Shown here in pieces: positions 44,395-51,634 of a DNA stretch of 64,000 nt. The stretch is taken from the NCBI RefSeq assembly GCF_014243395.1, contig NZ_JACLCP010000003.1, positions 310,001 through 374,000 of the forward strand. Reading direction: 5' to 3'. The stretch is from Winogradskyella flava (GTDB lineage: Bacteria > Bacteroidota > Bacteroidia > Flavobacteriales > Flavobacteriaceae). The notes under the pieces are model-generated. The model had not been told where the DNA came from. It saw only the letters and a program-made list of their open reading frames with translations, and did no database searches. Both the position numbers and the translations under genes were made by a program. Each line of letters starts with the position of its first letter. The first letter of the stretch is position 1.

Positions 44395-45546
44395 TTATTT
44401 CTTTAGGACTAAAGTTCCAAAAATATCTGCGTTTAAATAGCCCTGGTTCTTGTCTTTTCCTTCAACTTCTATAGAACCAATAAAATTTTCGCGCATTTTG
44501 CTATTATCATTATCACAATAGGCGATCGCAAAGCCTATGTTTTTATTTTTTTCTAAAGTGACGGTTTTGTTATTTGGACTGTTGTCTATGTACGAATCGT
44601 CAAATAGAGGAATTCTAACTTCCCAAATGGAAGTGTTTCCAGTAGTTACTCTCTTAGATTGAAGATTAGAATTATAGAGTTTCCCTTTGCCTGATGGTGA
44701 CATGTCTACAACATTACCATCTAGTGCAATGTGATAGGCAAATGCATTATGCGAAAATCTGTGCTTTCCGCCGCTGTTATCTTCATCTATAAATATCTCC
44801 AAACAATCGTCATCCCACCAATTTTCTACTGGATTTTTGTAAATATCGCTGAGAATATCATCTTTAATTTCGGCTAAAACGTAAAGTGCATCAGCAGCCC
44901 AAGTTAATTTATAGCGTCCACTAAAGTCTGTTGATGAATACGATTCTCCTAACCATAATTGATCCAAAGGAAGCCATTCTGCAGTTTTCCAAATAGCTTC
45001 ATTGGCAATACCATCAATCACAAGGTTTTCTTGAGCTTTTTTAACTGGTATGAGCTGCTTTATTGGTTTTTTACTTAGAACCTCTTTTTTATAATTGAAT
45101 TTTACGGTATCTACCTTTTCATCGTCTTTAATATCTACATAGACATTCATTTCGTTTGATGATATTTTTTCAAAAGTCATACCCTCAAAGACCACTTTGT
45201 TTTTAGTGATTTCCTTTAGCGGAAAATCAACAGTCTCGTTTTTAGTTTCCCATCCTTTTAAGTCTGGATCAAAATGTTTTAGTTGAAGCATCAACGTATT
45301 TTCAACTTCCCTGATGACTTCGATTTCATAAAACGTAACTTTACCATCATTAATGAGTTTAAAAGTTGCCATCATGGAACCTCCAAAAGGCTCGCTCCAA
45401 ATTTCTTCGGTTTGTCCTCCAAAGGCTTCACCATGCCAGGTGCCAGCAATCCACGCGATGTTTTCTAGTTTAGGTTCTAATACTTTGTTCTGAGAATACC
45501 CAACCATGCTTGTTATAATAATCAGAGTTGTTATAATATACTTCAT
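44395..45546 (-). CDS. Secreted two-domain protein: DUF6265-like plus CBM9-like domain
   Basis: A 383-residue exported protein (signal 1-18). The N-terminal domain (about 25-160) begins LENIAWIAGTWHGEAFGG, the lipocalin-like pattern of the DUF6265 family. The C-terminal domain (about 180-383) has the hallmarks of a family 9 carbohydrate-binding-like module, including IDGIANEAIWKTAEW, WWDDDCLEIFID and late beta strands. Such a pairing suggests a ligand- or sugar-binding role at the cell surface; no enzyme motif is seen. Gap of 89 bp to the M28 gene. Confidence 0.8.
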   Translation of the reverse strand: MKYIITTLIIITSMVGYSQNKVLEPKLENIAWIAGTWHGEAFGGQTEEIWSEPFGGSMMATFKLINDGKVTFYEIEVIREVENTLMLQLKHFDPDLKGWETKNETVDFPLKEITKNKVVFEGMTFEKISSNEMNVYVDIKDDEKVDTVKFNYKKEVLSKKPIKQLIPVKKAQENLVIDGIANEAIWKTAEWLPLDQLWLGESYSSTDFSGRYKLTWAADALYVLAEIKDDILSDIYKNPVENWWDDDCLEIFIDEDNSGGKHRFSHNAFAYHIALDGNVVDMSPSGKGKLYNSNLQSKRVTTGNTSIWEVRIPLFDDSYIDNSPNNKTVTLEKNKNIGFAIAYCDNDNSKMRENFIGSIEVEGKDKNQGYLNADIFGTLVLKK

Positions 45547-45595
45547 ATGATCTTTTATAAATAAGACGTTTGTATCTAGTTAATAGGAGACAGTT

Positions 45596-47215
45596 TTATT
45601 GAATAAAAGTAACTCTAGAAATTAATCCATCATTAACTTCGTAAATAGCAATGGCATAAAAAATTTGACCATTTATAATAACTTTTTCCTTATCAATAAC
45701 TTTATTTCCTAATACAATCCTGTTCATGACTTCGGCGTTGAGGTCTGGGACGCGCTCAAAAAATGTAGCATAGGATTTTTTTAGCGCAGCTTGGCCTGTA
45801 GTAGTTGGGTTCTCCGGAAATGTGTATAACTTGATATCGTTAGAATAGGTTTTTGTAAAACCTTCAATGTCTCTTTCGTTGTAGCGCTCTAATTGGGTGT
45901 TTACTATGGCTTCAGGATTAGAGGTTGTTTCCTTGTTTCTAACAAAAGTCATGGACTTGATGCCTTTATCATCGACTTCGTAGACTGTGGCTTGTCTTAC
46001 GGTTCTGTTGTTGACGGTAACTAATTCTTCATCGATAACCGTATTTTTATGAACCATACGGTTTAATACTTTAACATTAGATTTCTTATTGTTTTTAAAA
46101 AACTGTTTGTAGTTTTCCTTTAGGGTGTTTCTTCCCGAATACATATAGTCTTTCGGAAATCTATTAACCACCACATCATCATCAAAAGCATTTGCAAATT
46201 CATCCAATCTTCTAGTGTTAAAAGGATCAATGTGTTTTTGAACAATCGCTCCAGCTTGGGTCTCGGTCAACGAAACCTCAGTATCTGTAGTTTCTGTTTC
46301 AGAATTATTGCTAGCGTTATCATCAGAATCTTGAGTGTCGTTTGGAGCGCTAGTGCTAATATCACCAGCTATTAAAAGCTTATTTGCTTCAGCATTAACA
46401 GCTAAACGTGTAATCTTAGTGATGCCGTAAGAGGACAAATCAGCAACCGTCTTCCAGCTATTATCTCTCTTGAGTGTTAGCTTATACAATTTGGAGTCAT
46501 TTCCACAGAGAATAGTTTTGTTATCTAACCAACAAATATCTTCTACATTTTTTATGGTATTTGCAATGAGCCTAATCTTCCCAGTCGAAGGGTCGAAAGA
46601 TTTTATTTGCCATTGATTATCGTTTTCCTTTGAAATAAAACTAACTAGATCTGAGTTAGGGATTTTATGAAATGAGCGTCCAACCTTAGTCGCATGTTTT
46701 TTGCTAGCGTCATCCAATAGATTCGTAACATAGAGATTTAGCTGTTCCTCTTCAATTACTGCAGAGACAATGGTATTTTCATTATGCCATGTATAATAAG
46801 CGACTACTAAATCTTGAATAAGCTCAGTAGATTCACCATTACTTAAGTTATAACTGTATAACCTTTGTTTACCGTCTTTATCCAGTCTTACGGCTGATAC
46901 AGCATATTTATTAGGAATTTTTAAAGGTGAATATTCGCCTCCTTGTGTTGAATTGATAAATATTCTCGATTTATAATTGATGTGATATTTAGCAATATCT
47001 GTTTGGTCATTTCTTGATGAAGCAAATAGTACATAATCTTCATTTAAAAATGAAGGTTGGTTATCATAACCTTCATTATTTGAAATGTTTTTTCCGTTTT
47101 TAACCTCTATTTTAGAAGAGGTACTTTCTAGATCAAATAAGAAAACTTCTGTATTAGATTGACAAAAAACATTCGTAAGTAGGAGGGAGCACAAGAATAT
47201 AAAATAGTACTTCAT
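45596..47215 (-). CDS. Secreted mosaic protein: PD40-type propeller plus two SnoaL-like domains
   Basis: A 539-residue exported protein (signal 1-18, ending VFCQ). Residues of about 25-280 carry PD40/TolB-like propeller repeats (for example NQPSFLNEDYVLFASSRND). A low-complexity Asp/Asn/Ser/Thr linker (about 285-315) is followed by two tandem SnoaL/NTF2-like domains of about 105 residues. These are recognisable from parallel blocks IDPFNTRRLDEFANAF and LERYNERDIEGFTKTY, and the paired MNRIVLGNKVIDKE and LNRMVHKNTVIDEE. The two SnoaL copies are similar enough to suggest internal duplication. Function unknown. Confidence 0.82.
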   Translation of the reverse strand: MKYYFIFLCSLLLTNVFCQSNTEVFLFDLESTSSKIEVKNGKNISNNEGYDNQPSFLNEDYVLFASSRNDQTDIAKYHINYKSRIFINSTQGGEYSPLKIPNKYAVSAVRLDKDGKQRLYSYNLSNGESTELIQDLVVAYYTWHNENTIVSAVIEEEQLNLYVTNLLDDASKKHATKVGRSFHKIPNSDLVSFISKENDNQWQIKSFDPSTGKIRLIANTIKNVEDICWLDNKTILCGNDSKLYKLTLKRDNSWKTVADLSSYGITKITRLAVNAEANKLLIAGDISTSAPNDTQDSDDNASNNSETETTDTEVSLTETQAGAIVQKHIDPFNTRRLDEFANAFDDDVVVNRFPKDYMYSGRNTLKENYKQFFKNNKKSNVKVLNRMVHKNTVIDEELVTVNNRTVRQATVYEVDDKGIKSMTFVRNKETTSNPEAIVNTQLERYNERDIEGFTKTYSNDIKLYTFPENPTTTGQAALKKSYATFFERVPDLNAEVMNRIVLGNKVIDKEKVIINGQIFYAIAIYEVNDGLISRVTFIQ

Positions 47216-47389
47216 TAGAATAGCAAGATTAATTTATTAAATATAATGATTATCTGCTTGAAGTGGTGAAATCTTAGTTGGGTAAGTGTAGTTTTGTAGG
47301 AAAAAAGAATATTTTTTAATTAATTTATGCATTTCATCGAATAAATTATGCTTTTTGTCGTTTATTTTGTACTATTGTCTATATGATAT

Positions 47390-47533
47390 GATTAGATCTG
47401 TCTCCACAAAACCCATAAAAAGACAGAGAATTGAATCACAAAAGAAGATTGCATACATGTAATTTTTTTAATCTTCATATTTTTAGTTAGTTAGTGAAAA
47501 GGTCCCAAGACATTCTGTTCTAGGGACCTTTTT
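47390..47533 (+). ncRNA. Candidate structured small RNA
   Basis: The 389-bp gap 47216-47604 holds no credible reading frame but has three consecutive inverted repeats on the plus strand: CTGTCT (47398) / AGACAG (47421); GAAGATT (47444) / AATCTTC (47470); and a terminator stem AAAAGGTCCC / GGGACCTTTTT (47497-47533). Together they look like a short transcript of about 140 nt ending in a terminator, divergent from the gene at 45596-47215 and convergent with the fad operon. No clear promoter box or known RNA family was recognised. Ends are approximate. Confidence 0.35.
47497..47533 (+). terminator. Rho-independent terminator, plus strand
   Basis: Stem AAAAGGTCCC / GGGACCTTTTT with a 16-nt loop and five T residues on the plus strand. 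No coding gene ends here on that strand, which is the main reason to suspect a small RNA. Confidence 0.72.
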
Positions 47534-47550
47534 AGGTATTTAAAATAAAA

Positions 47551-47580
47551 AAGCCAATGTCAAATAAATGAATTGGCCTT
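47551..47580 (-). terminator. Rho-independent terminator of the fad operon
   Basis: Arms AAGCCAAT and ATTGGCCTT, with one bulged base, are followed on the minus strand by a T-rich tail. It starts 25 bp beyond the acyl-CoA dehydrogenase stop. Confidence 0.72.
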
Positions 47581-47604
47581 TTACATTTCTAACTTAAACT
47601 TAAC

Positions 47605-49413
47605 CTAAAAGCAGTACTTATTTTCTGCCTTTACTTTTTCAGCAATCTCGTTTCTTAAGTCAACGATATCTGGATAATTTTGATATTTCGTAAAGCGCTT
47701 TAAGCCCATAAGCATCATACGTTGCTCATCGCCTTCAGCAAAAGAGATAATACTCTCTTTACCTTTATCTTCTACAACATTTACTGCATTGTATAGATAC
47801 AATTTGGACATTGCTATCTGAACTTTCTGTGCATCTTCACCAAAACGTTTTGCATTCTTTTCAGTTCTTAAAATAGTCGATTCAGCCATGTAAATCTCGA
47901 TAAGAATATCTGCAGCAGCAACTAATAATTGTTGGTGCTCTTCCAAATCTTGCCCGAACTTTTGGACAGCAGCTCCTGCAACCATTAAGAATACTTTCTT
48001 AAGTTTTGCAATCATAGCTTTTTCCTCAGAGAACAATTCAGAGTAATCAGGAGTCTCAAAAGATGGAATTCCCATTAATTCTTCTTGAACTTTCATTGCA
48101 GGCGCTAAAAGATCGACATGACCTTTCATTGCTTTTTTAACTAACATGCCAACAGATAACATTCTGTTAATCTCGTTTGTACCCTCGTAGATACGAGCAA
48201 TACGAGCATCTCTCCAAGCCGCTTCCATTGGTGTTTCTTCGGAGAATCCCATACCTCCAAAGATTTGGATACCTTCATCAGCACAATTTTGTACATCTTC
48301 CGAAACCGCTACTTTTAAGATTGAACATTCAATTGCATATTCCTCAACACCTTTAAGTTCTGCTTCTTGATGCGTATTACCCGAAGCTTCTCTTATTGCA
48401 ATACGGTCTTCAATATTTTTAGCAGCACGATATGTTGCTGATTCACCAGCATAAGCATCAGATGCCATTTTGGCTAACTTCATTTTAATGGCGCCAAAAT
48501 CTGCAATAGGAGTTTTGAATTGTTTACGCTCGTTAGCATAATTTACAGCAGTAGTGAGGATTCTTCTTTGAGAATCTAAACAAGCGGCAGCTAATTTAAT
48601 ACGGCCAACATTAAGTGCATTCATAGCGATTTTAAACCCTTCGCCACGACCAGCTAACATATTCTCTACAGGAACAACAGTATCGTTAAAGAATACTTGG
48701 CGCGTAGAACTGGCTCTAATACCTAATTTATGTTCTTCTTCGCCTAGTGTCACGCCATTAGGATTTGCAGGATCATATTCTACAATGAATCCAGTAATAT
48801 TTTTATCATCTTCGATACGTGCAAAAACAATCATCAAACTACAGAATCCGGCGTTTGAAATCCACATTTTTTGCCCATTGATTTTATAAGATTTACCATC
48901 AGCAGAAAGCTCAGCAGTCGTTTTACCAGAATTTGCATCAGATCCTGCTCCGGGCTCAGTTAAACAATAAGCACCAAACCATTCGCCAGTTGCTAATTTT
49001 GGTACATATTTTTGTTTTTGTTCTTCTGTACCATATAGTGTTATAGGCATGGTACCAATACCAGTATGTGCACCAAATGCCGTACTAAAAGACCCAGTTC
49101 CAGATGAAATGTAATCACATGTTAAGCATGTAGACACAAATCCCATTCCTAAGCCTCCATAAGCTTCAGGGACAGCTACACCTAAGAAGCCTAGCTCACC
49201 AGCTTTGCGCATGACTTCTTCAGTTAAAGCATAATCTTTTGCCTCAAATCTGTCTTTATGTGCTATAATTTCACGGTCATTAAATTCCATCACCGCTTCT
49301 TTCATCATTTGCTGCTCCTCTGAAAAATCTTCGGGAGTAAAAACATCTTCACATTTTGTTTCTTTTACAAGGAATTGACCTCCTCTTAAGATGTCCTTTT
49401 CAATTGTTTCCAT
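47605..49413 (-). CDS. Acyl-CoA dehydrogenase
   Basis: FAD-dependent enzyme catalysing the first step of fatty-acid beta-oxidation. The 602-residue protein has N- and middle-domain blocks typical of the family (CLTEPGAGSDANSG; MWISNAGFCSL). The C-terminal helical domain carries the catalytic-region block FGGMGFSEETPMEAAWRD followed by ARIYEGTNEINRM. About 180 extra C-terminal residues, compared with short-chain enzymes, resemble the very-long-chain type. It is last in a minus-strand operon, separated from the thiolase gene by the four-helix-bundle insert. Confidence 0.95.
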   Translation of the reverse strand: METIEKDILRGGQFLVKETKCEDVFTPEDFSEEQQMMKEAVMEFNDREIIAHKDRFEAKDYALTEEVMRKAGELGFLGVAVPEAYGGLGMGFVSTCLTCDYISSGTGSFSTAFGAHTGIGTMPITLYGTEEQKQKYVPKLATGEWFGAYCLTEPGAGSDANSGKTTAELSADGKSYKINGQKMWISNAGFCSLMIVFARIEDDKNITGFIVEYDPANPNGVTLGEEEHKLGIRASSTRQVFFNDTVVPVENMLAGRGEGFKIAMNALNVGRIKLAAACLDSQRRILTTAVNYANERKQFKTPIADFGAIKMKLAKMASDAYAGESATYRAAKNIEDRIAIREASGNTHQEAELKGVEEYAIECSILKVAVSEDVQNCADEGIQIFGGMGFSEETPMEAAWRDARIARIYEGTNEINRMLSVGMLVKKAMKGHVDLLAPAMKVQEELMGIPSFETPDYSELFSEEKAMIAKLKKVFLMVAGAAVQKFGQDLEEHQQLLVAAADILIEIYMAESTILRTEKNAKRFGEDAQKVQIAMSKLYLYNAVNVVEDKGKESIISFAEGDEQRMMLMGLKRFTKYQNYPDIVDLRNEIAEKVKAENKYCF

Positions 49414-49430
49414 TTTCTTTTAAGATTTAT

Positions 49431-49848
49431 AGATTCAAGAATCAGGAATCAAGACGGTTTTAGTCCAGATTTAAAACTTGAAATCATTTTTTGTATTTGT
49501 TTTATTTTTTGTTCTAATTCTTTAAATTTTTCTTCGTTAATATAGTTTTCATTAAAAGCTACATTGAGTTGTGTTTCCCATTCAAAAGCAGAGCCCAAAC
49601 TGTTCTCTAAATACGTTGCAAAGTGTTTGTTTGAACTTTTACTAGAACCTTCAGAAATATTCGAAGGAATAGAAACAGCACATCTATTCATTTGATTCAT
49701 TAATCCATAGGTTTCAAACTTTGGAAAACCTCTAGTGAGTTTATACGATTCTGAAACTAAATTCATACTTTCATTCCAAATTTTTAATTTCTTGAAATTA
49801 TGCATAGCCTTTATAGTCTTGAATCTTCTACTCTTGGTTCTTGATTCT
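49431..49848. mobile_element. IVS-like unit: four-helix-bundle gene flanked by terminal inverted repeats
   Basis: The stretch at 49431-49455 starts AGATTCAAGAATCA and ends GGAATCAAGAC. Its counterpart at 49816-49848, read on the other strand, starts AGAATCAAGAACCA and ends AGATTCAAGAC. These related inverted ends enclose the S23-type gene (49449-49805) and lie between the stop of the thiolase gene and the start of the acyl-CoA dehydrogenase gene. In RNA the ends could pair as a long stem, as described for 23S rRNA intervening sequences. Mobility is inferred, not shown. Confidence 0.5.
49449..49805 (-). CDS. Four-helix-bundle protein (23S rRNA intervening-sequence protein family)
   Basis: A 118-residue all-helical cytosolic protein matching the S23/IVP family. 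Diagnostic blocks are FKKLKIWNESMNLV at the N-terminus, FPKFETYGLMNQMNRCAVSI, then PSNISEGSSKSS and FATYLENSLGSAFEWETQL. Members are encoded inside 23S rRNA intervening sequences in spirochaetes and others, and also as stand-alone genes in Bacteroidota; they form pentamers, but their role is unknown. The stop lies inside the left inverted repeat. No rRNA is nearby. It interrupts an otherwise functional beta-oxidation gene set without disrupting a frame. Confidence 0.9.
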   Translation of the reverse strand: MHNFKKLKIWNESMNLVSESYKLTRGFPKFETYGLMNQMNRCAVSIPSNISEGSSKSSNKHFATYLENSLGSAFEWETQLNVAFNENYINEEKFKELEQKIKQIQKMISSFKSGLKPS

Positions 49849-51037
49849 AATTGAGAAATTCAAATATGCCACACGCACCTTGTCCAGTACCTACGCACAT
49901 GGTTACTGCACCATACTTACCTTTCATTTCACGTTTGCGCATTTCATCAAATAACTGTACAGATAATTTAGCTCCAGTGCAGCCTAAAGGATGACCAAGT
50001 GCAATAGCACCACCATTTACATTGATGATATCAGGGTTTAAGTCCAGTTCACGAATTACTGCTAAAGATTGAGAAGCAAAAGCTTCATTTAATTCTATTA
50101 GACCTAAGTCGTCTTGCTTTAAACCTGCTTGTTTCAATGCTTTTGGAATTGCCTTCACTGGACCAATTCCCATAATACGTGGCTCAACACCAGCCGCAGC
50201 ATAGTTGACTAATCGTGCAATAGGTTCAATATTTAATTCTTTCACCATATCTTCACTCATTACCATAACAAATGCCGCACCATCACTCATTTGAGATGAG
50301 TTACCAGCAGTAACACTTCCGCCAGCAGCAAATACTGCTCTTAATTTTGCTAAAGCCTCTTTACTTGTTCCTGCACGAGGACCTTCATCCTTGGATACGG
50401 TGTATGATTTTGTTGCTTTTTTACCATTTTCATCAATATAGGTTTGATCTACTGTAATTGGTACAATTTGATCTTGAAAACGATTTTCTGCTTGTGCTTT
50501 TAAGGCTTTCATATGTGAGTTGTAAGCGAACTCATCTTGATCTTCTCTAGATACATTAAACTGGTTGGCAACAGCCTCTGCCGTATTTCCCATTCCCCAA
50601 TAATATTCTTCATGTCCAGCTTTTACGGTATCGTAATTTAATTCTGGTTTAAAACCAGTCATCGGCACTGAACTCATACTTTCGGAACCACCAGCAATGA
50701 TGCAATCTGCCATTCCAGCCTGAATTTTCGCTGTAGCGATTCCTATTGTTTCAATTCCAGAAGAACAAAAACGGTTTACGGTTACGCCAGGTACATCAAC
50801 ACTGTTGAGCCCAATTAAAGAAATAAATCTTGCCATGTTTAATCCTTGAGAACCTTCGGGCATGGCATTACCTACTATGACATCATCAATTCTAGAGACA
50901 TCAAGATTTGGTAGCTCTTTCATCATATGCTGAATGGTCTCAGCACCAAGTTCATCAGCTCTTTTAAATCTGAACACGCCTTTTGGTGCCTTACCAACTG
51001 CTGTTCTATATGCTTTTACTATATATGCTTGTTTCAT
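49847..51037 (-). CDS. fadA: Acetyl-CoA C-acyltransferase (3-ketoacyl-CoA thiolase)
   Basis: Cleaves 3-ketoacyl-CoA with CoA in the last step of beta-oxidation. The 396-residue protein has the nucleophile Cys in NRFCSSGIETI (about residue 90), the active-site His in GGAIALGHPLGCTGA and the second catalytic Cys in MCVGTGQGACG. Full length. The stop codon lies inside the right end of the IVS-like inverted repeat, so the insert abuts it. It follows the unknown gene 51086-51622 by 48 bp in the MarR-headed operon. Confidence 0.95.
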   Translation of the reverse strand: MKQAYIVKAYRTAVGKAPKGVFRFKRADELGAETIQHMMKELPNLDVSRIDDVIVGNAMPEGSQGLNMARFISLIGLNSVDVPGVTVNRFCSSGIETIGIATAKIQAGMADCIIAGGSESMSSVPMTGFKPELNYDTVKAGHEEYYWGMGNTAEAVANQFNVSREDQDEFAYNSHMKALKAQAENRFQDQIVPITVDQTYIDENGKKATKSYTVSKDEGPRAGTSKEALAKLRAVFAAGGSVTAGNSSQMSDGAAFVMVMSEDMVKELNIEPIARLVNYAAAGVEPRIMGIGPVKAIPKALKQAGLKQDDLGLIELNEAFASQSLAVIRELDLNPDIINVNGGAIALGHPLGCTGAKLSVQLFDEMRKREMKGKYGAVTMCVGTGQGACGIFEFLN

Positions 51038-51085
51038 AATTTTTAATTACCCAAAACTAGTCATGGGATTTATAGTTAGTGCTAA

Positions 51086-51622
51086 TCAGTTATCGTATTC
51101 TATTTTAGCGTTAAATTTTTTTTGCTCATTTGAATCTGTTTTTGAATCGTATACCCAGTAATCACCAAGAACGGACTCATAAGCGATTTTGATGTCTAAA
51201 TACTTTGCATTTTCTAAGGCTTGCCTTGTCTCATCAGTCCATTCAAAACCAAAGAGTATTTTTTCTTCCCCAGATTTGAATACATATTTATTAATATTAT
51301 TGGACCTGATAACATCATAACCAAAAGTGCGGTCTGGTTTTAAAGAGTCTAGCAGGGAATTTAAATCCTTTAGAGGAATCCCTTTATAGGTTATTTCAAC
51401 GGATTTGATAATAGCTGGTCCAGTACCATTATTGTATACTGAAATATTAAAACCTTGACCATTGTAATTTTGACTAGTATTAATATATGGCCAAACCATA
51501 GCTTTTTGCTGTGATTTCATAATGTTAGCTTCGTAAATAGAGGTAAACATTGCTATAACACTAATTACAATGGCAAAAACTGTCCCTATACTTTGAAGTC
51601 TATCTGTTTTAGATTGGCTCAT
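51086..51622 (-). CDS. Membrane-anchored protein of unknown function within the fad operon
   Basis: A 178-residue protein with one N-terminal helix (about 12-32), the motif QQKAMVWPYI and an extracytoplasmic beta-rich domain containing NISVYNNGTGPAIIKSVEIT. It is the paralogue of 30675-31250 (shared Q-Q-x-A, N-x-G-x-GPA-IK-V-x-IT core and helix position). It lies 12 bp after the HADH gene and 48 bp before the thiolase, a place where beta-oxidation operons of this type normally have nothing. Function unknown; a link to fatty acid use is only positional. Confidence 0.74.
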   Translation of the reverse strand: MSQSKTDRLQSIGTVFAIVISVIAMFTSIYEANIMKSQQKAMVWPYINTSQNYNGQGFNISVYNNGTGPAIIKSVEITYKGIPLKDLNSLLDSLKPDRTFGYDVIRSNNINKYVFKSGEEKILFGFEWTDETRQALENAKYLDIKIAYESVLGDYWVYDSKTDSNEQKKFNAKIEYDN

Positions 51623-51634
51623 ATATTAATGACT

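Noticed and set aside
49449-49805. Four-helix-bundle gene as a sign of a nearby or split 23S rRNA
   Set aside because: No rRNA sequence is visible in the flanks; both neighbours are intact fad genes.
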